NCBI RefSeq assembly: GCF_025399195.1
Contig: NW_026252126.1
Coordinates: 124,001 to 188,000, forward strand
Origin: Umbelopsis ramanniana AG
Lineage: Eukaryota; Mucoromycota; Umbelopsidomycetes; Umbelopsidales; Umbelopsidaceae
Length of the DNA stretch: 64,000 nt
Reading direction: 5' to 3'
Part shown: positions 47,713-58,625 of the stretch, one piece after another
How the letters are laid out: every line of letters starts with the position of its first letter
Position numbering within the stretch: position 1 is the stretch's first letter
Made by a program: the position numbers and the translations under genes
The notes under the pieces: generated by a model
The model's input: only the letters and a program-made list of their open reading frames with translations
Told to the model about the DNA's origin: nothing
Databases searched by the model: none

Positions 47713-48078
47713 ATGGAACTGAGCATCTGCCTCTACTGTGAAAAACCGTTGCCCAATGATGTATGAGTCCTTCAACTTGGGAAATCGATCAAAAACTTAA
47801 ACCTCTTGCTTATCCTCCTATTTCCACAGACCATGAGCTTCTGTTCCTTTGCATGCCGAGCATCAGAAGCGAGCAAACATAACGCTGCCAACCATCATTC
47901 TTACCCAATGAATTTCAACCGTAGACGATCTTTGTCCATACTGAATACACCACCGTCACCAGTTACCACTGCTAGCTCACGTCTTTCCATCGGATCGTTG
48001 AACTCCGGCTACCTAGATCACCGTGCGTGGACCTTGTTGGAAAGTGCATCCGATGCCTCTAGCATCGAATCTTTGTAA
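47713..48078 (+). CDS. Small Cys-rich, possibly zinc-binding protein
   Basis: 98 aa from exons 47713-47760 and 47830-48078. The splice joins CLYCEKPLPND to TMSFCSFACRASEASKH, so that two CxxC/CxxxC pairs spaced about ten residues apart come together as a likely single zinc site. The remaining 70 residues are Ser-, Arg- and Asn-rich (NFNRRRSLSILNTPPSPV and LLESASDASSIESL) with possible phosphorylation sites. I have no firm family name. The arrangement is like short fungal zinc-ribbon proteins of unknown role. The exact completion of the motif by splicing, the TATA box and the C-rich codon use support a real, well-expressed gene. Confidence 0.65.
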
Positions 48079-49163
48079 ATATAACAAACTGCATCGCCTC
48101 CAAGGAACTATCCCCCACGCTCGGGCGGCGTGCCGAGCTTCTGCTTCAACCATATAAAAAAAAAAAAACTCAGGAAAACCAAAATTTTGAAAACCAAGGA
48201 TGGGCTTGTGTCCATTCCACACTTTCCATGTTCTATATCCCTTCCGATACCGAACTGCGTCTGGACGCAGTTTCCCCTTCTACAATTGATGTACTTCTTT
48301 CAAACCAAGAACCAAACTATTCTGCTTTTCAGAACTAGTGAATGAGCTGTCAAGATCTTTTTTCTCAGCATTTGTATCATAGCTTGAGCGTGATATTACA
48401 AAAATAAAATAAAGTAAAATATTTAGCTCAATCCGGTGAGTGTCGCAAAGGGTTGGTGCACAAACAAACCGAAAAAAAAAAAAGGATCACTTGACGTTTT
48501 CCTTCCTCGATGGTTTTCGAATACCCTCTGCGTATTCAATTTCGGTCAACTAACTTCGGTAAACTTCCAGAGATAACCTTAAAATGCAACTTCATGACCA
48601 AGCTTTCTTGGCCGTACAATGATTGTGGCCACCTGATATTCAGCGTATAATGTTACGGTTCTCCTGTAATCACTGCAGGCAAAGTTCACTTCGACACGAC
48701 AAACTATGGCTGCTTTCACTCGGCCAGATCTTTTTCTCTCTCTTTTGGCTCGTTCCAATATTGCTCCCTAGGGTGGTGGCGGTATACGGGTAAATCTACA
48801 ACCAATTTCCCGGAAAGCGATGGGCGCCATTCTGTCAACAAAAGAGAACGTGCTGTCTCAGGACTGGGGTACCAAGTTCTCAGCTGTTGTCTACTGGCCC
48901 GGCTAGTTCACTGAATCTCATTCTAAACGTTTGCGGAAACTTACTGTCTCATTTAAGCACATTTGGATGAAATCGTAACGTTTTATACTTACCATACGAA
49001 CATCTCGTAAATCGTGCAGCAGTGATGTAGCAAACAATTTGAATATATTTAGCCTACCTGCATTAAATGCGTGTATGTTTATCAATTTATATGCTTTATT
49101 TTTCTTTTATCTCTGTTGAAAGATCGCCAATGAAGCCTCCTCACGTACTAACTTTTCTGGCTA
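48079..49163. other. Convergent intergenic region
   Basis: 1.1 kb between converging genes with A runs at 48157-48168 and 48471-48483. No gene or structural RNA was recognised. Confidence 0.4.
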
Positions 49164-50292
49164 TTATATGCTAGCTTTTCCCATGCGAATGAAAGCATCT
49201 TGCTTGGCTTCCTTGAATGTATGGCCAGCGAATTTGTACTGATTATGCACTTTCTTATAGAGGAATACCGCCATAACTCCCAATGCAAGCCAGCAAATGG
49301 TTGCAAGCAATGTGAAGACACCTGACAAAATGTAGCCGTCTGAAAATAGAGTAACAAGAAGGATCAATCCAGCTCCACCACTGTTTGTGAGAAAGGATGT
49401 TAATGCTTCAATTGAAAAAATGACTTGAATGTTTGTTTGCAATGATGCTCCTTACGTGGATGGAATGCCAACTGCCATGTAAAAGGTATACAATACGTGG
49501 AATCCGTTGAAAACAAAGAAGAAGTCTGAATGAAATGAAAGAGGACAACCACGTTAGTTCTTGTCTTCTATGGTTATTTTAAGATTCAATGGTGATCGCT
49601 GCTGCTGTGTACTTACAATAGTACAATGACACTTCCTTCATGTAAGCATTGTAAACAGGTCGGTACCACAAGAAGAAACTTGCTGCAGTGTGAGTGAACA
49701 TTTCTGTCAGAGCGACGCCCATATCGGTGGGAGCACTTGTGACAGATGGAGGATGTGAAAATAAGACACAAAGACATGCAATGAAGTTCATAACCAAAGT
49801 GACTTCGAACAGGAGCCATTCTCTATAAAGCCAGTTCATGACGCCTTGGTGTTGTGGCGGAATTTCAACAGCAATATCGAGATAGAGGAATGGGAAGCAA
49901 GGAGGAAAATTGTTGGGTTGTCTGCCTTGGCGAGATAAATTCATCTGTCTCTGTTCAAGGTCTCGTTCACGCTGTTCAAGCTCGCGCTCCTTTCTTAACA
50001 ATTCCTCTTCTCGACTCCCAGATACATGTCCTGGTGTAGGTGTAGATGCATTCGATCCATGTTGATATGGGCTGTCTACCGTTGAGAATGGGTCGACTTC
50101 CGGTGCCGAGAATTGTCTTACGGTGGCCCCTGTAAAGTCATCTGTCGATGCGGCGAAGGATGATGAGTTGGCGTGGATTGGGTCTGTTTCAAGCTGATAT
50201 GCCGGCTCCTCACGATTTGAAGTGAGTGCAGAGGTAATACTGGGATCCTCAAACGGATTTGAAGGATCGTCAAAAGGATTTGGCTTTGACAT
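49164..50292 (-). CDS. SCAMP: Secretory carrier membrane protein (SCAMP)
   Basis: Four-span protein of post-Golgi and endosomal vesicles. Exons 49617-50292, 49456-49525 and 49164-49380 give 320 aa. The N-tail begins MSKPNPFDDPSNPFEDPS, with NPF motifs that bind EH-domain endocytic proteins, followed by a coiled coil (about 100-140, EEELLRKERELEQRERDLEQ). The membrane core has the SCAMP signature: NNFPPCFPFLYLDIAVEIP, QGVMNWLYREWLLFEVTLV, SFFLWYRPVYNAYMKEVS, YFFFVFNGFHVLYTFYMAV and GIPSTGGAGLILL, then a fourth span and a basic tail. SCAMPs are well known from animals and plants and absent from yeast. The start was placed at MSKPNPF; an upstream in-frame ATG exists but precedes no conserved sequence. 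Confidence 0.93.
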
Positions 50293-50679
50293 GTCGACGA
50301 AAATGAAGCTATCGGTGAACCTGTACCTTTTGCCAAGCGGGGTCCAAACCTTTATACGCTTTTTTGCTTGAATGAGCCAAAAACAAATTATCCCAACCAA
50401 TCAAATCCTTTGGAAGCGCTCACTGCATCGCCAAGCTTGCTTCACCTGAAATGGCATATCAAAACTGTGCACAGCCTAATGAAGGATCAAGTTGATAAAG
50501 TGACTAGATTTTATTATATACTTTACACCGTCTTCGCGGAGGAGCAAAAGCTTGAAGGGATTGGCCAGGGCTACTTTAATTGTCATCTTACCCGTACGCT
50601 ACCAAAATCCATCTATGTGCTTTCAACACGCGACAAAGCTTATGTTCACAATTCTACGAGTTGTCTACATGTAACGATT
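50293..50679. other. Intergenic, SCAMP promoter side
   Basis: About 390 bases between the SCAMP start and the ATP10 stop, both minus strand. Nothing recognised. Confidence 0.4.
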
Positions 50680-52037
50680 TCACGCTGATTTCTCTTCGAC
50701 AGCTGTTTTCTTGTCAGCCAAGAATTTGGTCATGCCAATCAAATTTTGGATTTCTTGAGGCGTAGCCATACCATGTGCAGTCCAACGAACTTTACAATTT
50801 TCGTCCACAAGGAAAACATATCCTATATACTGGTTGCTCATGGCAAGGTATCGTCTCAGTCTTGATATGTCCTTAAAAAGCAGCACATAGTTATCCTGTT
50901 GTTCAAATTTTCGAGTTACAAGTTAATGAGCACGCCTGGTCCAGCCTCTCCCACAAATGGCGATGAGGAGCTTTACCTGTCTTTCCAGAGGCGTGTTCTT
51001 CTTTATAGTACCCATGAGAGCCTTCATTAGATATTGCTTAAGTAAGTTCTCTTGCACATTAAGCTAAAACATTAGAGAGGTCCATATTAGCATGTGTACC
51101 ATTCCATTATGTTAATGCTGGTGGTCCTAACTTACTTCTACCAATTGAATATCCTTTCGATCTTTGAAAGCAGTCAAAAATGGGTTGATGAAGGTGTTTA
51201 CGTGTTGCTATGGAGAAAAGGTGCTGAATAAGTGACAAGTTCGGTATGAATTTTTCTTGGGGTGTTCACTTGTCAAATATCTTACTTCTGCATACTGGGC
51301 CAGAACAAATGACATGAGTGAGATTTTGCCGTGTAGCATATCCGTGGTGTGAATCTTTTCCTTTTTGAAGTTTTGGCCTTCAAAGTCAGGCATATACAAT
51401 GCTTTCTGTACATCACATATTAGCCAAGTGAGCATGAAGGGGGCCCCTACACATTGTCAAGTTCAACTAATTTACCTCGGCTCTGATAAGTTTGTTAGAT
51501 GCCTCAAACAATTTACCATTATGCTCTCGCATTTCTATGTTCAAGAAAGTAAATAGAGTTATCAGTAGGATGTCAGCCTTGTCAAATAGCCAACGATGGA
51601 TTCATTACCATGCGCATCTGCGAAATATGATTTGGTTGCCTCTGCAACTCTGTCATCGAAGTGATATTATAAATTAATTAGATGGCTGTGCATGATAATA
51701 GAGGAAGGCTTGACAAGAGATTATGTTTGACATACAGATATCGTCGCTCCTCAACGTGGGAAGCGAATGCCTTGTCATAGTCAGTCAAGTCTTGTAACTT
51801 TTGCTTTTGGCGACCAACCCAAGAGTTGCGATCAGGAATAGGCCGGTCCTTTACGCCCAACACACTGGGAGGTTGACGTTTCGGGGCATCGTCGGTTGCC
51901 TTTGGCTCATTCTTGGGAGTAGGAGTTGAACTTGATGCCGATGCCAATGTGCGGCTAAATGAATATAATGCTGGTACAGCCATCTTGGCACATGGTGCTC
52001 TTGCCTGTCGCACCGTATTGCTGAATATGATGTTCAT
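50680..52037 (-). CDS. ATP10: Mitochondrial ATP synthase assembly factor Atp10
   Basis: Inner-membrane factor that helps subunit 6 (Atp6) join the F0 ring of ATP synthase. Exons 51736-52037, 51609-51649, 51476-51534, 51286-51405, 51136-51207, 50977-51063 and 50680-50895 give 298 aa. The N-terminus (MNIIFSNTVRQARAPCAK) is a mitochondrial presequence; a second ATG at 51983 is also possible. The family region includes DRPIPDRNSWVGRQKQKLQD, MREHNGKLFEASNKLIRAE, KALYMPDFEGQN, GKISLMSFVLAQYAEQHVN, QENLLKQYLMKALM and GYVFLVDENCKVRWTAHG, ending with ATPQEIQNLIGMTKFL. All six introns are short. The gene diverges from the kinase gene to the right. Confidence 0.92.
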
Positions 52038-52451
52038 AGTACGTGTAATGTAGCAGCCAATTTGGCAAAGAAAAAAGTATGAACAATTTGATGGTGGTGG
52101 CTTGCGCGCCTATAATTCTCCCCTGCCCTACGATTGTCCTCGGTCGTAACTCAGCGACCCCTTCTCTCTTTGTCCGGAACTCTCGATTGTGTCATCCAAA
52201 CTCGCACCACTAATTCAACCCGCTGAATATTTCAACTGTCTAAAATTCGGTTTCTATCAGTAGGTGTTGTCCACTGCCTTTCGTTCCATGTCGTCGATGA
52301 CACTCATCTGACTGCATAATAGGGATTATTCGCCAACGCCTTGGGCAGGCGATCCAATGACCTCTCCGAAGATGGTACGTCCACCTGGCTAATATGATTA
52401 GGCATACTCGATTGATCCCCTGTTTTAACAGCAAATTAATATCATATATAG

Positions 52452-54422
52452 CCAACATTGGTCATTTTCGACTGATGCGTGTAGTGGGACGGGGTGCGTT
52501 CGGAAAGGTACAAAAAAAGGGAAATTGTTTTTGAGACGCCACCAAATCTTTAATTCGGTTGACTAAAAGTTGTTTTCTCATAGGTTCGCATCGTCGAACG
52601 GAGAGATACCAAAGTCTTGTACGCTCTGAAATATATATCCAAACATGATTGTATTTCAATGGACGCTGTACGGAATGTCATCCGAGAACGTGTAATGCTA
52701 GAGCAGTTGGATCACCCTTTCATTTGCCGTCTTCGATTTGCTTTCCAAGATGATGAGTATATGTACATGGTGATGGACCTCATGTAAGTTAGTGCGCTCA
52801 TTACCCAGGCGGTGGGATTCACACGAATCATGATTGTCTAATCTTAATTGTTATTTGTTGACTTTGCTTCATTGTTACACATAATCATTTACTATAGGAT
52901 GGGGGGAAATTTGGGCTTTCATTTATTACGTCAAAAGTTCGATGAAAATGTGATTCGGTTCTGGATAGCCGAACTAGCATGCGCCATCAACTACCTCCAC
53001 CAAGAGCGGGTTGTACACCGAGATATAAAACCAGACAATATTTTATTAGACGAAGACGGCCATGCTCATCTAAGCGACTTCAACATAGCATCACATCTCC
53101 CATCTCACCGACCATTAACGTCGCAATCAGGAACTGCACTATATATGGGTAAGCAAACGATTGCGTTGAAACCAAACCCGCTTGACCAATCAATTAACCA
53201 TAAATTTTCTATTTCCGTCAAAATAGCACCAGATATATATCGAGGCGGTGGCTATAATGAAGCCGTTGATTGGTGGGGGCTAGGCGTCACTATGTATGAG
53301 TGCGTCTATCGAAAGGTATGTATTAGCGAATCTTCAAATGTTAAAGCACTCTGGTGTAACGTTCGCGAGTGACTAAGGCTGCTTATATTTAAATCACAGC
53401 GCCCATTTGATTACGACAAAAGTGAGGAATTGCAAAAGGCGATATTACGCGGCCATGTTCATTATCCGCAAAATGTTCCATATTCAGTAGAATGTGTTTC
53501 GGTTATTCAAGGCGTAAGTATATCTCGTTTTCTTCTTACCAGTTAAAGATGAAGGGTGAGCAAAACATTAATGAATTGGGTTTAGTTATTGGAACCGAAT
53601 CCTTCCAAAAGACTAGGCTATGGGCCTGCTGGATGGGCTGCCCTGGTTCACCATCCCTTCTTTCGATCAATAGACTGGCATCGATTGAAGGACAAAACGT
53701 TCACTCCGCCTTACCGACCACCATCCAACCAAAATAACTTCGATGCAACCCATGATCTTGAGGAACTGCTATTTGAAGACAATCCACTTTCTGGGCAACC
53801 TCGAAAAAACACACGCAGGCATCGTGCAAAGTCTTCTTCGGGCATGTCGAAGGAGATGGAAAAATATGAACGCGAGATGGATTTCATTGAGGAGCGGTTT
53901 AAGCCGTTTGACTTTACTGTTTTTGAACGATACGAAGGATTTCAAGACCCCGTTCGCATGACCGTCGGTGAACCACCAGAATGGGTCAAGCCAGCGTTTG
54001 AAGGTGCGGAGCATGGCGATTTCTTACCTGTGAAGCGAATCTCAACCACCAGCCAGATGGAGAGCGAAGAGGCTCTGGTTGGACCGCCACCAGTTGTACC
54101 TCCTGCCATCTATGCTGATCGTCAATGGCGAGAAAATAACCGGGCACGACCAAGCTATATTGCTCCATTGGATAGCACAAATCAAGATGGTGAACAGCGG
54201 CAGCCATATGCCGGTCGGAGCGCGGATAGTAACGGAGGATTGACCGAAGAGTATGCATATTACCCAGCTAGAGAACTACAAAAGAAACAGAGCAATCGAA
54301 GCTTTCGTGAACGGCGTGAACGGGATCGAAGGAGCGTTAGTCGAGCAAATAATGATACCCGAGCTACCTCGTCTACGGCAGCAGCCATAGAGACGCTTGC
54401 TGATAAACTTAAAGATATGTGA
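52452..54422 (+). CDS. STK32: STK32/YANK-type serine/threonine kinase (5' end unresolved)
   Basis: AGC-like protein kinase. Exons that I can support: 52452-52507, 52584-52783, 52898-53148, 53227-53315, 53400-53513 and 53586-54422. The catalytic domain has VVGRGAFGKVRIVERRD, ALKYISK (VAIK lysine), VIRERVMLEQLDHPFICRL, VVHRDIKPDNILLDEDGH, SDFNIASHL and APDIYRGGGYNEAVDWWGLG. DFN in place of DFG is the hallmark of the YANK/STK32 group, so it is not a defect. A proline-rich and charged C-terminal tail of about 200 residues follows the PFFRSIDWHRL end. The first exon needs a phase-1 donor; an exon near 52323-52371 fits in frame (RRSNDLSED) but has no ATG, so the start lies further upstream or uses another splice. 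Substrates are unknown. Confidence 0.88.
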
Positions 54423-54939
54423 TGTTGTGTAAGAGTACAATAAAGTGGGGTCCAGTGTAATAAAAAAATGAGTCTTCCCTGGTTGTATATAAAAAAGTTA
54501 TTTAATGTCATTTGAATTTACGCTTACTGTCAGCCAATCGTATAGCTGAATGGGCGGATCTGGTGATGGACCACAGAAACCCCCCTCCTTCCATGGTACA
54601 CCCGTCTCCTTGAGCCACAACCCCCCAAGTGGTACAAACAGAGCAACTGTTCCTAGCAAGCCGAATGTCTTTTCAAGTTTGGAGGCTTTACTATATCAAA
54701 ACATTCTAATCGACTATTTGTTTACTGTAGCTCTGGAGGGACTTGACTCGTTCCTTTGTTCACTCTCGAAACTCGACCTTTTTTTTTTTTGTTTTTTTTC
54801 CTTCTTCTTCTTGTCATTACCTGGTAAGAGCAATATGCTACTCGTCTTTGCTGCGTCTTCCGAAAATATGCTGACTTTGCTTATCTCTTCGTTCTGTTCC
54901 AGTAACCAAACTCCCCACTCTTCCAAGCTCTATTGAAAC
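54423..54939 (+). promoter_or_regulatory. Nicotianamine synthase upstream region, possible 5' UTR intron
   Basis: The 500 bases before the nicotianamine synthase ATG contain a 14-base T run (54779-54790 and beyond) and a CTT-rich stretch, then a donor-like GTAAGA at 54824 and an acceptor CTGTTCCAG ending at 54902. This would make a 79-base intron in the 5' UTR of an otherwise intronless gene. No metal-response element was identified. Confidence 0.4.
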
Positions 54940-55884
54940 ATGGTTCATCAGCAGCTATTGCCCATGGACTCTCATTTGTCCACCAACGGAGGTGTTCTGT
55001 GCCAGCATGTCATAAAACCCCACCAACATAAGCATTCACCTGGCTTATCCTCGGCTAGTCAAGACCTGATTCATGAAATTGTGGCTATTTACAAAGAGCT
55101 ATCCTGTCTACCGTCGCTCGAACCGGGAGCCACAACAAATAAACTTTTCTCGAGGTTGGTTGGGATCTGTATCAAGCAGTATAAAGCGGAGACTGTGTGT
55201 GATGTCCTGGACCATCCACAAATCCTTCAGCTTATCAAGCATCTGCGTAACATTTGCTCAACCGGCGAATACCTCTTGGAATGTCAATGGAGCCAAAAAA
55301 TCATCCAGGATGCCTACTCGTACACTGAAAATCAACCGGAGCTTCTTAAAAATTTTGTATACTACGACAACTACCACGACTTGACCAAGCTAGAGCTGCA
55401 TGCAATGCTTGGATGCGGCGTGGTTCCCCGAACTGTGGTGTTTGTTGGTTCAGGTCCGATGCCCCTTTCTTCCATTTTATTGGCCGACATGTGCAGCGAT
55501 ACAACGATCATCCGTAACTTAGACATAGATAAAGACGCCATCGATATAGCGTCAGAATTGGTTTCAGTCATAGGAAAAGAAAAACGCATCCAAAACTTCC
55601 TGTGCGATGGCATGGAGTATACAGGTTTTGGCCAAGCTGATGTTATTTTTTTAGCAGCCCTGGTAGGATGCGATCATCAACAAAAAATGCAACTCTTGAA
55701 AAGAATTTACGATCAATGCAAGCCAGGAACTGCTGTGATGGTCCGAAGTGCGCATTCCTTGCGGGCTTTACTTTACCCAGTCATCGAGCCTGAGGATTTA
55801 GTGAAATGCGGGTTTCTAGTAGACATCGAACTTCATCCTCATAATCAAGTTGTTAACTCTGTCATTCTGGCCAGAAGAGCATAA
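54940..55884 (+). CDS. NAS: Nicotianamine synthase
   Basis: Condenses three S-adenosylmethionine molecules into nicotianamine, a chelator of Fe, Zn, Ni and Cu; known mainly from plants, and shown in a few filamentous fungi. Uninterrupted coding frame of 314 aa, normal for the family. Signatures in order: LIHEIVAIYKELSCLPSLEP, YDNYHDLTKLELHAML, VVFVGSGPMPLSSILLA (SAM-binding loop, about 165-181), NLDIDKDAIDIASELV, ADVIFLAALVGCDHQQKM and VMVRSAHSLRALLYPVIEP. The plant counterparts read FVGSGPLPLTS and RSAHGARAFLYPVV. The gene lacks coding introns while nearly all neighbours have several, which may hint at acquisition, though a few native genes here are intronless too. A ZIP metal transporter follows on the same strand 545 bases on. 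Confidence 0.92.
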   Translation: MVHQQLLPMDSHLSTNGGVLCQHVIKPHQHKHSPGLSSASQDLIHEIVAIYKELSCLPSLEPGATTNKLFSRLVGICIKQYKAETVCDVLDHPQILQLIKHLRNICSTGEYLLECQWSQKIIQDAYSYTENQPELLKNFVYYDNYHDLTKLELHAMLGCGVVPRTVVFVGSGPMPLSSILLADMCSDTTIIRNLDIDKDAIDIASELVSVIGKEKRIQNFLCDGMEYTGFGQADVIFLAALVGCDHQQKMQLLKRIYDQCKPGTAVMVRSAHSLRALLYPVIEPEDLVKCGFLVDIELHPHNQVVNSVILARRA

Positions 55885-56370
55885 ATATCGTATATGAAAT
55901 AAAAGTCTTATTTGTGAATAAAGATGCGCTGATTGATATGACATCCGGTGTCGCAATGTTTCATAAATTACTACTGTAACCCTCGCGGTACTCTTTTAGG
56001 ACCTTCCCAGTTGCGACGGAGTTCCTTAATTGATATTCCGCGCCAGTCATTTGATGACCTTAACAGTGGTACGATGCAGGCGAAATGACACAAGATCAAC
56101 AGCTGCACCTCACAAATAGATAAACACATGGTCTAAAAGCAAATAATATGCATGATAAAACAAAAAATAGCCCATAATTGCATCTGATCTAAAGAAGTTC
56201 CGAAAAGTGAGGCAGAAAATCAGGAAGTTGGTGAGAGATAACCACAAAAATTTAGGAGTACCTTGTGGGCTGTGGCAATAAATTTTTACAGCAAAAATTT
56301 TTGAATTATCGTGCAGTCACAAAGTCCGCTGAGTACCCGACCGGCTGTTTGGCAACCTTTGCGGTTTTTA
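55885..56370. other. Intergenic region between NAS and ZIP genes
   Basis: About 490 bases. AATAAA-like polyadenylation sequence follows the NAS stop (55898-55905). The right part should hold the ZIP promoter. I did not find a full yeast-type zinc-response element (ACCTTNAAGGT). Confidence 0.45.
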
Positions 56371-56376
56371 TATAAA
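56371..56376 (+). promoter_or_regulatory. Putative TATA box of the ZIP transporter gene
   Basis: TATAAA within tttttatataaactcg, 58 bases before the ATG, with a C-rich leader that follows. Confidence 0.5.
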
Positions 56377-56428
56377 CTCGCCCCCAACGTTTTGCATATC
56401 ACCTCATCTCCACTTCACGCTTTCAAGA

Positions 56429-57878
56429 ATGAAGAACTCAATGTATTTACTGCTCTCTCTTGCGTTTCTGTCCTGTGCTATGGCTCAAGGTATGTTCATC
56501 TACCCCTGCTTACCCCCTATCGTTTTATTTATTAACCTTTGCTTTCAGACGCAGGATCGACTGATGAAAACGCTTGTGCTGCTGAACCTTTGGAGGATTA
56601 TAACATGCCATTGAGAATTGGAACAGTCTTCATTATTCTTGGCACCTCATCTATTGGTAAGTAATCTGTTTGCAGACTTGTTTTGCTGGTATACGATCTG
56701 TTCCTCATCAACTCCGAATGTTCCCAGGAATTTTTACGCCACTCCTCCTCCATTACTTTGGAAAGCAGGATAGCGCTTTCATCAAGTATACCCTGCTGAT
56801 TGGAAAGTTCTGTAAGTAAACTCAACAAGACTGTATCTTTTCCAGTTCTTTCTTCTAACGCTAATCTGTCCATAAAGTTGGAACGGGTGTCATCCTTGCT
56901 ACTGCGTTTGTCCATATGCTTCCAGATGCATTCAACAACTTTGCAAACCCCTGTCTTCCCGCTGGATGGCTGTCATATGGTGCCTTTGGTGGTGTGTTCT
57001 GCATGATTGCCTCCCTCCTCATTCAACTGATTGAATTTGCTGCCATCGCCAATGCCACTTCTATTAATCAAAAGAAAGCTGAATCAGACGCTAAATCTGC
57101 CGTTGAAAACTATAAGGCCACTGACTCCATTACTGAGAGAACCGCTTTTGACCAGAAGAACCTCCCATCCCACGAGCTCGCTGGAGACCACGCTCATGAA
57201 ATCGGCCATTTCCATACTGCCGGCATGTTGGAAGAAGGCCAATCCTTCCGTAACATTGGAACTTTGACCTTGGAACTTGGAATTGTTATGCACAGTGTCA
57301 TCATCGGTATCACTCTTGCAAACACCGGAAGTGATGAGTTCACTACTCTTCTTATTGCCTTGGTTTTCCATCAGGTAAGAAAAAAGTCTAAAAAAAAATG
57401 CACTTTTCGATTTGGTCCATATCCTAACTGCTTTGTAATACAATAGTTCTTCGAAGGTATTGCCCTCGGTACTAGAATTAACGACATGAACCTCAAGTCA
57501 TTCCTCAAGCCTGCTATCATGTCCATTGCCTATTGTATCACCACTCCCCTTGGTATCGCTATTGGCATCGGTATTCACTCAAGCTTCAATGAAAATTCTC
57601 CATCATCCATTCTTGCCCAAGCTATCTTGGACTCCCTCTCCGCCGGTATCTTATTGTATAGCGCTTATGTTGAACTGATCGCCATGGAAATGAATCACAA
57701 CCCTGAATTCCTTCAACGTTCCTTTGGTTCAAAAGCTATGTGCTTTATATCTCTGGTAAGTGATGCTCAATGTCTTGAAGAAAATAATCAGCAAATAGAA
57801 ACTGTTGCTAACTATCATTTTTCCCTTACATAGTACACTGGAGCCGGCTTGATGGCTTTGATTGGCGAATGGGCATAA
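56429..57878 (+). CDS. ZIP family zinc/iron transporter
   Basis: Metal importer of the ZIP (SLC39) family. Exons 56429-56489, 56549-56656, 56728-56811, 56878-57374, 57447-57755 and 57834-57878 give 367 aa. A signal peptide (MKNSMYLLLSLAFLSCAMAQ) precedes the first span. FGTGVILATAFVHMLPDAF is the TM2 motif of fungal Zrt1/Zrt2 and plant IRT carriers. A cytosolic loop with a histidine-rich piece (HELAGDHAHEIGHFH) could sense metal. TM4 and TM5 hold the transport site: GIVMHSVIIGITLA and VFHQFFEGIALGTRI. The end reads GAGLMALIGEWA, as in Zrt proteins. It most likely works at the plasma membrane for zinc or iron uptake; which metal cannot be told. Confidence 0.95.
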
Positions 57879-58625
57879 TGGCGACGATGCCTCGATGATT
57901 GACGCTGAGAAGGATTATTCACATTGTACTGTGTACAATTACTTTAAAACTAAATCATACCTTTTTATGACTATTAATTACATCTATAGATCTGTAGCAT
58001 CCACACATATATTTCATTAAAAAAATATAACCACCAATTTTTTGATTTACATTAGTGTAACTGCCGCCTACTTCGAAGCAGTAGTAGAATTGTGGAAGCA
58101 TCTGTTTAGCTTTATTCCTTACTGTAAACGATTAAACCATGGGTAATTGTGAGATATTAACATTGCAGTTCAGATCACATATACCTATGGTATTGACTTG
58201 GTTCATGATTTTGGTTTATGGTTTATATCTTAATAAAAAATTGTCGTAGTAATGGGCTCAGTTAGTTGGAACTTATATCTTTAATTTAGGGATGTTTGAG
58301 CTCCAGTTGTTGCCAATTGTTGTTGGTTTCATAGGTTGCCTATTTTAAATGCTTTAGTGTTTTATAGCCATTGATTGATTGACTTGTGACAGAATGACTG
58401 CATCATTATGGTAAAGATAACAAAATGATGATTTCACTATTTGCCAAAAGCGCTACGGTCAGTCTCCAGAACGTGCCAGTGAACAAAGGTTGGTTGAGAA
58501 GGGCGTTTGATACTCCGCTCATGCAATTTTTTTTTTTTGCAAAGGACTTTTTTTCGTACTGTCATTGCAAAACTCACAGGAACAGACGGATTCAAAGACA
58601 TTTCCTCTCAAAGTTCTGTCTCACA
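57879..58625. other. Intergenic, no gene supported
   Basis: About 750 bases, AT-rich, with T runs at 58527-58538. The plus-strand frame 58425-58667 overlaps the next gene's start in another frame and is not convincing. Confidence 0.4.

Noticed and set aside
40489-52037. MCCC2, COA5 and ATP10 as a mitochondrial gene cluster
   Set aside because: They belong to unrelated pathways, unrelated genes lie between them, and a large share of fungal genes is mitochondrial; chance explains it.
52452-54422. DFN instead of DFG as evidence that the STK32-like kinase is dead
   Set aside because: DFN is the normal form in the YANK/STK32 group, and the VAIK lysine and HRD aspartate are present.
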